A stretch of DNA of 64,000 bases from Thermoguttaceae bacterium (GTDB taxonomy: Bacteria > Planctomycetota > Planctomycetia > Pirellulales > Thermoguttaceae), in the NCBI GenBank assembly GCA_017937485.1, contig JAGBDN010000101.1, positions 1 through 64,000 on the forward strand, given 5' to 3'. The notes below the pieces were generated by a model that saw nothing but the letters and a program-made list of their open reading frames with translations, did not search any database and was not told the DNA's origin. This document shows positions 17,383 to 27,115 of this stretch, piece by piece. The stretch's first letter is position 1. Every line of letters begins with the position of its first letter. The translations under genes and the position numbers were made by a program.

Positions 17383-20300
17383 TTATTGACGCGACGCGGC
17401 GACGGCTCGCAAACGTTCGAGCGTCGCGACGTTGACGTCGCGTTGCGTTTTCAGCTCTTCGAGGGAAGCGCGTTCCTTTTCGACGACGTGCGCCGGGGCC
17501 TTTTCGGCGAAACCGCCGGAAAGTTTCGCTTCCTTCGACTTAATGAAGCCTTCGAGTTTCTCGACTTCCTTTTCCTTTTTCTTGATTTCCGTCGCGACGT
17601 CGATCAGCTCGGCGACGTCGACGTAAACCTCCATCCCCGGCGCGGCGGCGTTCGACGAGAGAACCGGCGTTTCGACGTCGGGGCCGAACCCGGTCGCGAC
17701 CGCTCCGGCCATCGAACGGAAGTAATCCTTCATTGGGTCGAGGAGCGCGGCGATTTCGGCGTCGCACTTGACGGCGAACTTCACTTCGGTCTTCGGCGGG
17801 ACGTTTTGACGGGCGCGCGCTTCGCGGACGCAACGGAGCGCCTCTTGGAATTGCGCGAACCGCGCTTCGATCTCCGGGTCGATCGCCGCTTCGTCGACGG
17901 TCGGCCAAGGCGCGATCGAAACGCTTTCGGTCGCCTGCGTCGGAACGGCGCCGCGAATCGGGGCGAAGTCGGCCAAACGACGCCAAACTTCCTCCGTAAC
18001 GAACGGCGCGATCGGGTGCAGGAGCCGCAGGAGCGAATCCAAGACCGTCAACAAAACGTTTTGCGCCAAATTGCGACGCGCCGGGTCGAAGAGACGCGAC
18101 TTCGAAATTTCGACGTAAAAACTGCAGAATTCGTCCCAAGCGAAGTCGTACAGCGCGCGGGCGGCGTCCGAATACTTGTAACGTTCGAGCGATTCCGTAA
18201 CGCGTTGCGTAACGCTCGCCAAACGGCTCAAAATCCAGCGGTCTTCGACGAGAAGCTCGCTCGAGTCGAGCGCCTTCGGTTCGAAACCTTCCAAATTGAT
18301 CATCACGAAGCGCGACGCGTTCCACAGTTTGTTGCAGAAGTTGCGGGCGACTTCGAAACGTTCGCCGACGACCGGGCCGAGCGGAAGCGCTTTATCTTCC
18401 TCGGTTTCCGCCCATTGCGTCGAAAACGCTTGCTTGCATTTCGGGCAGTCGATACGCGGGAGCGTTCGGTTTTTCTTCGTTTGCTCGACCGTCGCGCCGC
18501 AATGCGGGCATTCGAAGTCGAGCGAAAGGCGAACGTCTTGGCTGTCGGTCGTCAGGAACGCGAGGGCGAAACGGAGCGCGTCGGCGCCGAATTTCTCCAT
18601 CACCGCGATCGGGTCGACGCCGTTCCCCTTCGACTTCGACATCCCTTCGCCGTACTTGTCCAAAATTTTCGGGTGAATGAAGACCGTTTCGAACGGTTTT
18701 TTCCCGGTGTTGAAGTAGCCGGCCAAGACCATCCGCGCGACCCAAAGGCTAATAATGTCGCGGCTGGTAATCAGGACGCTCGTCGGGTAATAATAGTCGA
18801 GTTCCGCCGTTTTTTCCGGCCAACCGAGGGTCGAGTGCGGCCAAAGCGCGGAGCTGAACCAGGTGTCGAGAACGTCGTCGTCGCGGACGAGCTTGCGACC
18901 CGGAACCGCGTCTTCGGCCAAATCTTCCGTTTGCGAGCAGACGAGCCAACCGCCGGTCGATTCGTCCGGACGCCACATCACGTCGGAACGCCCGGCGAAC
19001 GCGGTTTCGAGTTCCGCTTCGGTCGCGTCGGAGTACCAAATCGGAATGCGGTGCCCCCACCAAAGTTGGCGCCCGATCGGCCAGTCGCGTTTTTCGGAGA
19101 GCCAGTCGAGGTAGCCCTTGGCGTAACGCTCCGGCTTGATCTTGACTTCGCCGTTTTCGACCGCGTCCATCGCCGTTTGCGCCAAATCGGCCATCTTCAC
19201 GAACCATTGGTCGTTCAAATACGGCTCGATGGCGGTCTTCGAGCGGTCGGACGTCGCGATTTCGATCGTGCGGTCTTCGACCTTGACGAGGACGCCGAGT
19301 TCCTCGAGGTCGGCCAAGACGGCTTGACGCACTTTCTTGAGGTGCAGCCCTTGATATTTCCCGGCGTTTTCGTTGTACGTGCCGTCGCGGTTCAAGAGGT
19401 TGATCGCGGGCAAATCTTGACGCTTCCCGACTTCGTAGTCGTTCGGGTCGTGCGCCGGCGTGATTTTGACGCAACCGGTTCCCTTTTCCGGCTTCGCCCA
19501 AACGTCGGCGACGAGCGGAATTTCGCGGTTTTGGAGCGGGAGCGTAACCTTGCGCCCGGCTTTCGCCATTTCGGCCAGCTTAATCAAGCGCGGCAACGAG
19601 TCGACGCGGCGTTGGAGCAGGTCGTCGAGTTCCGCTTGAATTTCGTCTTTTTCGCGTTCCGGGCAGTCGGCCAACTTGGCGCGAAGCTCCTTTTCGACGC
19701 GGTCGAATTCCGCCGCCGGATCGGGGTGAACCGCGACCGCGACGTCGCCGAGCATCGTTTCCGGGCGCGTCGTCGCGACGGTAACGAACTCCGGCTCGCC
19801 CTCTTGCGGGTCGACGACCGGATAATTCAGGTACCAAAAGTTCCCGGCGACCGTTTCGTGGAAGACTTCGTCGTCGCTGACCGCCGTTTGGAGCGCGACG
19901 TCCCAGTTGACGAGACGTTTGCCGCGGTAAATCAGCCCTTCGGCGAAAAGCTTATAGAAGAAATGGCGCACCGCTTTCGCGCAAACGTCGTCGAGCGTGA
20001 AGCGTTGACGGCGCCAGTCGCAACTGCAGCCAAGCGCTTTAATTTGCCCGACGATACGGCGTTGATACTGGTCTTTCCAGTCCCAAATCCGTTGCACCAA
20101 CGCTTCGCGACCGAGATCCCAGCGCGTTTTCCCTTCGAGTTCGAAGAGACGGCGTTCGACGACCGCTTGCGTCGCGATCCCGGCGTGGTCGACGCCCGGA
20201 ACCCAAAGCGCTTCGTAGCCTTGCATCCGCTTCATCCGCACCAGCGCGTCTTGAAGCGTGTCGTTCAGCGCGTGCCCCAAATGGAGCGCGCCGGTAACGT

Positions 20301-20457
20301 TCGGCGGCGGGATAACGACCGTAAACGGCTTTTTATCCTTATTAACGTCGCTGTTAAAGAAGCCCTTTTCTTCCCAAAACGCCGTCTGACGCGCTTGCGC
20401 CGCCTGATGGTCGTATTGTTTCGGCAGATCGTTGATCAACTGTTCTTGATTTGTCAT
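17383..20457 (-). CDS. valS: Valyl-tRNA synthetase
   Basis: Class I synthetase charging tRNA-Val, 1,024 residues. The HIGH motif is HLGH (59-62, in PPNVTGALHLGHALND) and the KMSKS motif is GMSKSKGN (about 607-614). The editing domain is visible around TVATTRPETMLGDVAVAVHPD. A C-terminal coiled coil (KKKEKEVEKLEGFI) fits the usual tRNA-binding arm. After the KMSKS loop an inserted zinc ribbon with two CxxC pairs (CPHCG, CPKCK; about residues 648-680) separates the catalytic core from the anticodon-binding domain. A full-length open frame on the opposite strand is an antisense artefact. Confidence 0.97.
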   Translation of the reverse strand: MTNQEQLINDLPKQYDHQAAQARQTAFWEEKGFFNSDVNKDKKPFTVVIPPPNVTGALHLGHALNDTLQDALVRMKRMQGYEALWVPGVDHAGIATQAVVERRLFELEGKTRWDLGREALVQRIWDWKDQYQRRIVGQIKALGCSCDWRRQRFTLDDVCAKAVRHFFYKLFAEGLIYRGKRLVNWDVALQTAVSDDEVFHETVAGNFWYLNYPVVDPQEGEPEFVTVATTRPETMLGDVAVAVHPDPAAEFDRVEKELRAKLADCPEREKDEIQAELDDLLQRRVDSLPRLIKLAEMAKAGRKVTLPLQNREIPLVADVWAKPEKGTGCVKITPAHDPNDYEVGKRQDLPAINLLNRDGTYNENAGKYQGLHLKKVRQAVLADLEELGVLVKVEDRTIEIATSDRSKTAIEPYLNDQWFVKMADLAQTAMDAVENGEVKIKPERYAKGYLDWLSEKRDWPIGRQLWWGHRIPIWYSDATEAELETAFAGRSDVMWRPDESTGGWLVCSQTEDLAEDAVPGRKLVRDDDVLDTWFSSALWPHSTLGWPEKTAELDYYYPTSVLITSRDIISLWVARMVLAGYFNTGKKPFETVFIHPKILDKYGEGMSKSKGNGVDPIAVMEKFGADALRFALAFLTTDSQDVRLSLDFECPHCGATVEQTKKNRTLPRIDCPKCKQAFSTQWAETEEDKALPLGPVVGERFEVARNFCNKLWNASRFVMINLEGFEPKALDSSELLVEDRWILSRLASVTQRVTESLERYKYSDAARALYDFAWDEFCSFYVEISKSRLFDPARRNLAQNVLLTVLDSLLRLLHPIAPFVTEEVWRRLADFAPIRGAVPTQATESVSIAPWPTVDEAAIDPEIEARFAQFQEALRCVREARARQNVPPKTEVKFAVKCDAEIAALLDPMKDYFRSMAGAVATGFGPDVETPVLSSNAAAPGMEVYVDVAELIDVATEIKKKEKEVEKLEGFIKSKEAKLSGGFAEKAPAHVVEKERASLEELKTQRDVNVATLERLRAVAASRQ

Positions 20458-20862
20458 AACGCTGGAAAATAACGTCGGTCGCGCAATTTTTCCGCTTTTC
20501 CGCCGTCGGTCGTTTCCGTCCCCGAAACGTCGCCGCCGACGCCGTCCGAAAAAACGGCGCTAATGTTAAAAACGTAATACGAAACGCTGAACGCGCAAAA
20601 TCGGTTCAACCCTATTTTACGCTTTTTTCGTTCCAAGGGAAGGCCCCCGAACGCCGCGCTCGACGTTTTCTCGCAAATTAACCGACGTCGCGACGACCAA
20701 ACGCCCGCCCAAACGTTAAAATCAATTCAATCGTCAAAAACCCGACGCTTCGCCCAATCGCCGCCTTTTCAGCCGACCGTCGCTCGTTCAAACGCCCCGC
20801 GAGACGCTTCCCGTCAAGGCGACGCTGTAAATCAAACGTTTATCTAAAATTCAAAGACGCCT
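20458..20862. other. Intergenic region upstream of valS
   Basis: A 405-base gap between the DUF2760 gene and valS. It should contain the valS promoter, but no clean -35/-10 pair could be picked, and I see no T-box-like structure. Confidence 0.3.
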
Positions 20863-21444
20863 TTATTCGATTTCCATCGGAGCCAACGCCGCGACGTCGT
20901 CCGGCGCGCCCGACCAAATCGGCGGCGTCGCTTTCGTCGCGACCCAACCCGCGTGAACGAGTCGACCTGCGACCTTGCCGTCCGAATCGGGCGTCGCCGA
21001 GCGGCCCAAAACGCGAACCCGCGCCGAATTTTTCGCCGTTTCCGCGTCGAGTTCGATCGGCGCTCCCTCCTCCGCGTCGGCAAGCGGACGAATCGCGAAA
21101 AACCGCTCCAAAACCGCCGCGCAACGATCGTGAACGCCGCGAGCCGCCGCCCCGATCGCCGCCTCGTCCGCCCCGTCGAGCGACTCTTTAATAAAGTCGA
21201 CGAAGCGCGCCTCCCGTTGCAACGCCGCCAACAACGTCAGCGCCGACGTCGCGTCGGAAGCGCCTCGACCGCTCGCCGCGCCGGAACCGCCGACGCCGTT
21301 TTCGACGCGCTCTTTCGGCGGTTCTAGGGCCGAAGCCGAAACGTTCGCCGTCGCGCTTCCGTCCAACGCCGCCGCGACCCGATCCGCCGTTCCGTCGTTT
21401 TTAAACGACGCGAAAAAAGCCTTTATCGCCAACCCCAACCCCAT
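20863..21444 (-). CDS. DUF2760 family protein
   Basis: A 193-residue protein matching DUF2760 as I know it: start MGLGLAIKAFF, central LTLLAALQREARFVDFIKESL, then IGAAARGVHDRCAAVLERFF, ending with VHAGWVATK and LAPMEIE. Function unknown; in other bacteria these genes often sit beside Hsp70-like genes, which is not the case here. A low-complexity Ala/Ser/Gly stretch (about 25-65) is inserted after the first helix. A good Shine-Dalgarno (GGAGG) precedes the ATG. Confidence 0.75.
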   Translation of the reverse strand: MGLGLAIKAFFASFKNDGTADRVAAALDGSATANVSASALEPPKERVENGVGGSGAASGRGASDATSALTLLAALQREARFVDFIKESLDGADEAAIGAAARGVHDRCAAVLERFFAIRPLADAEEGAPIELDAETAKNSARVRVLGRSATPDSDGKVAGRLVHAGWVATKATPPIWSGAPDDVAALAPMEIE

Positions 21445-21911
21445 TTTTCGCCTCCGTCTCGCCGCTCCGGCTCGTCTTTGAATTTTTAATAAAAACGCTT
21501 AAAATCAAATTTCACAACGGGAACTTTGTCGTTTTCTTGCCGCCATAACGATTCCGAACGTCGGCGCCCCGAGAAAAATCGACAAAATTTCCCCCTTATT
21601 TATATAGACTTTATCCAAAAAAACAATACGCCCCCGTCGAGTTGGCGCATTTTTCGCTAAAAACGCCGAATTAGACGTAAAAAAATGGAAAAAATTGAAA
21701 AAGTTCCCGTTTTACCCGTTTTACAATCGCGCTCCTTCCGTTATAATTGTGAAAAAGCGGGCGACGGACGCGTCGCCGGTTTTGCCAATTCAACCAAATC
21801 GCCTTCCTTGCCGTTTTCCGTCGAGATTTTCGAGTCGCGACGACGTTCGGCGCGGGCGTTATTTATTCCGTCCTTATTTTTAGCGATTATTCGCTAGAAA
21901 GGCCCTTTCCA
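21445..21911. other. Divergent intergenic region with AT-rich segment
   Basis: A 467-base gap between the divergent DUF2760 and TIM-barrel genes. It contains AT-rich DNA at about 21590-21630, including TATATA-like sequence that may serve the minus-strand gene, and a plus-strand promoter listed separately. Short open frames inside have no coding signal. Confidence 0.35.
21720..21747 (+). promoter_or_regulatory. Sigma-70-like promoter for the TIM-barrel gene
   Basis: TTTACA (21720-21725), a 16-base spacer and a perfect TATAAT (21742-21747), 165 bases before the start codon. Confidence 0.6.
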
Positions 21912-22793
21912 ATGATGAATCGTCGCTCCTTCCTGCAAGCCGGTCTCGGCGCGGCCGCCGTCGCTTCCCTCCCGTCTTCCCTTTTCGCCGCTTATAAAAA
22001 GGGCGAAAAACGCATCCCGATCGCGCTTCAACTTTACTCGCTCCGCACCGTCGCCGGTCAAGACGTTCCGGCCGCGCTGAAAAAAGTCGCCGAAATGGGT
22101 TACGAAGGCGTCGAATTCGCCGGTTATTACGGTTTTGACGGTAAACCGCAAGAACTCCGCAAAATGCTCGACGACGTCGGGCTCAAAGCGACCAGCACGC
22201 ACATCGGCTTCGGCGCGATCCAAGGCGACGCCCTCAAGAAGAGCGCGGAAATCGCCCACGCTCTCGGCTTCAACAAACTGATCGTCCCGGGCGGTCTCGA
22301 AGGCCGTATCCGCGCGAGCCACGACTCGAACAAGAAAATCGCCGAAGAAATGAGCAAGTGCGCCGAAGAAGCCGCGAAACTCGACTGCCTCGTCGGTTTC
22401 CACGGCCACACGGGCGACTTCCTCTACATCAACGGCACGGAAGACTCCGCTTGGACGACGTTCTTCAACAACTGCGACGAACGCGTTATCGCCCAAGTCG
22501 ACGTCGGGTGGGCCAACAACGCGATGCGCAAACACGGGATCAAACTGACCCCGGCCGAAACGATCGCCGCTCTCCCGGGCCGCGGCAAGTGCATTCACAT
22601 CAAGTCGAACGGCGACGTTCACGGCTGCGCGGTCGCCGACTCCGACGACAAAGTCGATTGGGCTTCCGTTCTCGACGCTTGCCGCGAAAAGGGCGGCACC
22701 GAATGGTTCGTCGTCGAACAAGAACAATTCAAGGTCAATCCTTGGGAATCCGCCAAAGATTGCATCGACAACCTCAAGAAAATCGGTTGGTGA
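21912..22793 (+). CDS. Tat-exported sugar phosphate isomerase/epimerase (TIM barrel)
   Basis: A 293-residue xylose-isomerase-like TIM-barrel protein. The N-terminus MMNRRSFLQAGLGAAAVASL is a classical Tat signal. The barrel starts IPIALQLYSLR and continues with GYEGVEFAGYYG, a substrate region ending THIGFG, CLVGFHGHTGDF, AQVDVGWANNAM and CIHIKSNGD. Glu, Asp and His positions at strand ends fit divalent-metal sugar isomerases. Planctomycetes carry many such exported copies; the substrate is unknown. Start could be 21912 or 21915. Confidence 0.85.
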   Translation: MMNRRSFLQAGLGAAAVASLPSSLFAAYKKGEKRIPIALQLYSLRTVAGQDVPAALKKVAEMGYEGVEFAGYYGFDGKPQELRKMLDDVGLKATSTHIGFGAIQGDALKKSAEIAHALGFNKLIVPGGLEGRIRASHDSNKKIAEEMSKCAEEAAKLDCLVGFHGHTGDFLYINGTEDSAWTTFFNNCDERVIAQVDVGWANNAMRKHGIKLTPAETIAALPGRGKCIHIKSNGDVHGCAVADSDDKVDWASVLDACREKGGTEWFVVEQEQFKVNPWESAKDCIDNLKKIGW

Positions 22794-23301
22794 TCGCTCT
22801 TTGAGCCGACGTTTTCCGCGTCGCGATCTTTTACGACGCCCCGTTAGCGCCGCCGAACGCCCCGAACGCTCGCCGACGTTAACGGTCGCGTAAAGTTTAA
22901 CGCGCAAACGTCGAACCTTCTTTCCCGTTAACTCGCCGTTTGGCGGCGCGGTCGAACGCCGGTTCCCGCCGCTAAACGACGAGTCGGGTTGCGCGTCGCC
23001 TTAACGCGTCGGCGCCAAACGCTCGATTATTAGACGTTTTATTTTGACGGCGGCAAGACGCGCGTCATTCTCCGGTTTTGCAATCGGCGCTTGCCAAGTC
23101 GTTTTGACAAGAAAAATCGTTTTTTGGGAACTTCCACCTCCCGCTTTGTTCCAATATTCCGAACCGAATCTTTTAACCGGCGTCGGTCGCCGTTAATCTA
23201 AACGACGATTTGCCGATTATTTTCGGCTTCTTTGAACGCGCCGCCCTTCCGAATCAGCGCGTTTTGTTCGATATTAACGCGTTTTCGACGGGAGGTTCGC
23301 C
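22794..23301. other. Intergenic region, no gene seen
   Basis: A 508-base gap between two plus-strand genes. It contains TTGACA at 23104-23109 without a matching -10 box at normal spacing, and no clear terminator hairpin. Open frames on either strand here look like composition artefacts. Confidence 0.35.
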
Positions 23302-24777
23302 GTGCTTCGCTCTTTTTCGCTCGTTCGGTCGACGGTCGTTTCGGCGTCCGTTTTCGCGCTTTTCGCCGTTTTTACGTTCGGCGACGCCCGCGTCGCGTCG
23401 GCGGCGGTTCGTTTGCCCCGCGTTTTCGGCTCCGGAATGGTCTTGCAACGCGACGCGACGGTTCCCGTTTGGGGTTGGGGCGACGTCGGCGAAAAGGTAA
23501 CGGTTGAAATCGCGGGCGAAAAACAGTCGACGTCGGTCGGCGCGGACGGGCGTTGGCGCGTCGATTTGTCCCCGAAACCGGCGGGAGGCCCGTTTGAATT
23601 AAAGATTAACGCGACGAATAAAATCGTTTTGAGCGACGTTCTTTTCGGCGACGTTTGGATTTGCGCCGGTCAGTCGAATATGGGCTTTTCGTTGCGCCGC
23701 GCCAAGGACGCCGAAACCGAAATCGCGACGGCGAATTATCCGAATTTGCGCTTTTTAACGGTTCCTGCGAAGAGCGCGACGGAACCGCAAACCGATTTTA
23801 ACGCGACTTGGGAGACGTGTTCGCCGAAAACGGCGCGCGATTTTTCGGCGGTCGCTTACTTTTTCGGACGTCGGCTCCGCGAAACGATTCAGGTTCCGGT
23901 CGGGTTGCTCGAAGTCTCTTGGGGCGGCGCGTCTTGCGAGGCTTGGATCGAACCGCGTCTTTTGCTCGAACATCCGGAGCTTTCCGGTCTCGCCTCTCCG
24001 GCGCGATTAGAAAAAACGCCCGAAAATCAACGCGCCGGGGCCCTCCGCAACGGAATGCTCGAACCGCTCAAACCGTTCGCGATCAAAGGCGTCGTTTGGT
24101 ATCAAGGCGAAGCGAACGCCGGGCGCGCTTGGCAGTATCGCCTTCTTTTCCCGACGCTCGTCGAAAGTTGGCGGCAAGATTGGGAACAGGGCGATTTTCC
24201 GTTCTATTTTGTCCAACTCGCCAATTTTATGGCGCCGCGCCCGCAACCCGGCAACAGCTCTTGGGCGGAGTTGCGAGAGGCGCAAAGCCAAGCGGCGCGT
24301 CAACTTAGAAACGTCGGCCGCGCGGTCGCGATCGACGTCGGCGAGACGGCCGACGTTCACCCGAAAGACAAGAAACCGGTCGGCGAACGGCTTGCGTTGT
24401 TGGCGTTGGCGCGAACATACGGCGTCGACGTCGTTTGCGCCGGGCCGGAGTTTCGCTCGATGAAAATCGACGGAAACCGAGCCGTTTTGACGTTCGACAA
24501 TACCGACGGCGGCTTAAAAATCGGCGCGAACGCCCAGTGCGACGACGCCGAGTTGCGCGGGTTCGCCGTCGCGGGCGCCGATCGCAAATTTTATTGGGCG
24601 AAAGCGAAAATCGACGGCGAAACGGTCGTCGTTTCGGCGCCGGAGGTCGAGCGCCCGGTCGCCGTTCGATACGCTTGGGCCGACAACCCGATTTGCAACT
24701 TGACGAACGGCGCCGGTTTGCCCGCGAGCCCGTTCCGTTCCGACGTTTGGCCCGGCGTTACCGTCGACGCGCGTTGA
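23302..24777 (+). CDS. Exported sialate O-acetylesterase
   Basis: SGNH-family esterase of 491 residues that removes O-acetyl groups from sialic acid or related glycans. It starts at a GTG supported by a strong GGGAGG site. A signal peptide (to about residue 32) is followed by the family's N-terminal beta domain (RLPRVFGSGMVLQRD, VPVWGWG). The nucleophile block is CAGQSNM with Ser125; the catalytic Asp/His pair is D351-V-H353 in ETADVHPKDK. PVGLLEVSWGG fits the oxyanion region. An exported glycan-processing role is likely, next to other secreted genes. Confidence 0.9.
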   Translation: MLRSFSLVRSTVVSASVFALFAVFTFGDARVASAAVRLPRVFGSGMVLQRDATVPVWGWGDVGEKVTVEIAGEKQSTSVGADGRWRVDLSPKPAGGPFELKINATNKIVLSDVLFGDVWICAGQSNMGFSLRRAKDAETEIATANYPNLRFLTVPAKSATEPQTDFNATWETCSPKTARDFSAVAYFFGRRLRETIQVPVGLLEVSWGGASCEAWIEPRLLLEHPELSGLASPARLEKTPENQRAGALRNGMLEPLKPFAIKGVVWYQGEANAGRAWQYRLLFPTLVESWRQDWEQGDFPFYFVQLANFMAPRPQPGNSSWAELREAQSQAARQLRNVGRAVAIDVGETADVHPKDKKPVGERLALLALARTYGVDVVCAGPEFRSMKIDGNRAVLTFDNTDGGLKIGANAQCDDAELRGFAVAGADRKFYWAKAKIDGETVVVSAPEVERPVAVRYAWADNPICNLTNGAGLPASPFRSDVWPGVTVDAR

Positions 24778-24862
24778 TAAACGGCGCAAACAGCGGCAAA
24801 TTTAGCGATTTTACGGGGCCGTTCAATCAAACGTTTTCCAATTAACCAAGGTTTTTTCAACA

Positions 24863-26152
24863 ATGCGACGCGTTTCGAAATTTCGTCGACGTTTCATTAA
24901 GGGCGTTTTCCTCGTCGGCGCGACCGTTCCGGTTCTGTTTTCGCCCTCCTTTCCGGAACCGTCGGCGGAAGCGCCGCGTTTTTCCTTCGCTCGCCCTCTC
25001 TTCGCCGCCGGGCCAAACGATAATCCCGCCGAAAATCGACTTTTCGAACCGGTTTCGCTAACGCTCGACGGTTCGCCGCTCGTTTCGGTCTTGGAGCGGT
25101 ACGCCGAAATTTACCAATTCGCCTATTTTATCGACCGGCGCGTCGATCCGTCGACGTCGGTCGCGGGTTCGTTCGTCGACGTTCCGTTCGTCGACGCGTT
25201 GCGCAAGATGTTGGACGACGCGGAGTTAAGTTTCTGCGTCTTGAACGGTTCCGTCCTTTGCGTCGCTCCGAAAGACGCGGCGGGGGAACTTCTTCTCCTT
25301 TGCGCGTTGCGTCGGGAAGCGGCGGCGGAGTTTCCCAAGACCGTCGCGCAACGCTTGACCGCGACGGTCGATTTCGCCGTCGAAGATTTCGCGGAACCGG
25401 CGGCGACGTTCGAGCGGTTGGCGAACCGTTCGCGGTTGAAGTTCGCCGGGTTCGACAAAACGCCGTTCGACCGTTGGCGCGGCGCCGAGTTTAAGAACGT
25501 CGTCGTTTCCGACTTGACGACGCTTCTTCTTTTCGGTTTTGACGTCGATTATCGTTACGACGCGGCGGAAAAAGCGATTCGACCGGCGACGCTCGACCGA
25601 ACGCGGCAAGTCGAGCGCGTTTACCCGGAAGCCGACGCCGCAAAATTGCGAAAAACGGACTATCCAAACTGCCGATTCGCCGCCGCTCGACTCGACGGAA
25701 AAGACGCGGTTCAAGTTTCCGGGTCGTTCGCCGACGTCGCCCAGGTCGAATACGCCGTTTCGTTAATCAAACGCGAACGTTGGGCCGACGAAGCGCGTCG
25801 CAACGCCGACCGCCGAACCGCTCGAGCGGAAGCCGACGCCGCGGCGAATGTCGCGAACGCCGACGGAAAAACGAACGGAAAACGCAACTCCGGCGCGACC
25901 GGCGGGAAACGAAAAGTCGTTTCCGGCTCGATTAAGAATAAAACGTTGAAAGACGTTTTCGCGTTCCTCAAAACGAACGTCGGGCTCGAATGTTCGCTCG
26001 CTCCGTCCGCGACCGCCGCCGGTTTGAACCTTTCGACCCGAGTCAGCTGCGAGTTCCGCAACGCCGACGCGCAAAAAATCGCCGCGACGCTCGCCGCCGA
26101 ACTCGACGCCGAATTCGAACTCGACGGCGACCGCGTCGTTTTTTCAAAATAA
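24863..26152 (+). CDS. Exported protein with secretin N-domain-like repeats
   Basis: A 429-residue protein with an N-terminal signal segment (about 12-35). Residues 60-140 resemble the short STN/N0 domain found in secretins and TonB receptors (VSLTLDGSPLVSVLERYAEI, FVDVPFVDALRKML, LNGSVLCVAPK), and a similar fold may recur near the C-terminus (SGSIKNKTLKDVFAFLKT and following). No secretin pore domain is present. A Lys/Arg/Asn-rich linker separates the halves. It follows the esterase by 85 bases on the same strand and may share its transcript. Function unknown. Confidence 0.6.
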   Translation: MRRVSKFRRRFIKGVFLVGATVPVLFSPSFPEPSAEAPRFSFARPLFAAGPNDNPAENRLFEPVSLTLDGSPLVSVLERYAEIYQFAYFIDRRVDPSTSVAGSFVDVPFVDALRKMLDDAELSFCVLNGSVLCVAPKDAAGELLLLCALRREAAAEFPKTVAQRLTATVDFAVEDFAEPAATFERLANRSRLKFAGFDKTPFDRWRGAEFKNVVVSDLTTLLLFGFDVDYRYDAAEKAIRPATLDRTRQVERVYPEADAAKLRKTDYPNCRFAAARLDGKDAVQVSGSFADVAQVEYAVSLIKRERWADEARRNADRRTARAEADAAANVANADGKTNGKRNSGATGGKRKVVSGSIKNKTLKDVFAFLKTNVGLECSLAPSATAAGLNLSTRVSCEFRNADAQKIAATLAAELDAEFELDGDRVVFSK

Positions 26153-26207
26153 CGCGCCAATTTTCGCGACGCCGACGAAGCCGGGGGCGAAACGCTTCCT
26201 TCTCGTT

Positions 26208-27071
26208 TTAAACCTTCCGCTCCCAGCCGTCGGTCTTTTTGTCGCGCAAGATCGGCGTCAAGTAAAGCATTCCCATCCCCGCCATCACCGCGTCGCCCCA
26301 ACGCTGACCGTATCGCGCCATTCGAGTAAAGTCGCAAATTCGACCGCAATAGAACGGATAGTCGGAATCGGCGGTTTCGCTAAGTCGCATAAAACTAACC
26401 CGATTAAACCCGCGACTTAAATAAAACTTCGTCGACGGTTGTTCGAGGTTGCGCTTCGTCCGTTGAAGCTCGCGAACGTATTCCATAATCTGTCGCGAAA
26501 CGCGATACAACGATTTCGAAATGTAAAATTCCGGGTCGAACATTCCCGCCAACACGTCGAACGACGCGTCGGTCGCTTCGAGCGGAGAAATTCCCCCCAT
26601 CTTAGGAATGATCGCGTCAAACGTCGTAACGAAAACCGGGTAATTAGCCCAATCGTAATCGGTCGCGAGGAAGAACTCGCCGTCCGTCATCTCGGCGTTC
26701 ATAAAAAACTCCAAGCGCGGCCACAACTTAGGTTCCCACTTTGCGGCCGCCGCCTCCATTTTTTGGGCGTACCTCTTGTACGGGTGTTCGAAGAGCGCCG
26801 GGTCGACGTCCTCCAACTCGAAAACGCCGTCCGCCGCAAGGTCGCCGTAAAGCTCTTGGAATTTTTGGTCGTCGGCGCGGAACTCGCGAACCTCGCCCAA
26901 AAAGACGCCGTTCTTCGGCTTGTAACCGATTTCCAGCTCTTTCGCGTCGAGGTCGAACCAAAGGTCGTCGAACGGATCGCCCCCGTCTTTTTGGTCGATG
27001 AAATATTTGGCGTACAAAAGACGAATTTCCGCAAGTCGCCAATCGAACGCCGAAACCTTGGGTTTTGTCAT
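26208..27071 (-). CDS. Uncharacterised protein, paralogue of the gene at 27116-27985
   Basis: A 287-residue soluble protein of no family I recognise, preceded by a strong AAAGGAG site. It shares a common architecture with its upstream neighbour: S-x-x-DWRLA near the start, GDPFDDLWFDLDAKELEIG (about 31-49), GVFLGEVREF, SxFDxxFYI-like segments near 180, RGFNRVSFMR (about 226-235) with DSDYPFYCGR, and the shared end TDGWERKV. No signal peptide or membrane segment. The two genes, 44 bases apart, form an operon. Their soluble, divergent, tandem nature recalls immunity-protein families, but that is only a suggestion. Confidence 0.7.
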   Translation of the reverse strand: MTKPKVSAFDWRLAEIRLLYAKYFIDQKDGGDPFDDLWFDLDAKELEIGYKPKNGVFLGEVREFRADDQKFQELYGDLAADGVFELEDVDPALFEHPYKRYAQKMEAAAAKWEPKLWPRLEFFMNAEMTDGEFFLATDYDWANYPVFVTTFDAIIPKMGGISPLEATDASFDVLAGMFDPEFYISKSLYRVSRQIMEYVRELQRTKRNLEQPSTKFYLSRGFNRVSFMRLSETADSDYPFYCGRICDFTRMARYGQRWGDAVMAGMGMLYLTPILRDKKTDGWERKV

Positions 27072-27115
27072 TTCCTTCTCCTTTCATCGCGCTTCAATCG
27101 TTTGCGCCGCCTCGT

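Noticed and set aside
17368-20472. A 1,034-codon open frame on the plus strand
   Set aside because: Exactly antisense to valS, Arg/Phe/Val-rich, no homology; a result of GAC/GTC-type codon bias.
21894-22907. A 337-codon minus-strand open frame
   Set aside because: Antisense to the Tat-exported TIM-barrel gene, whose motifs and promoter are clear.
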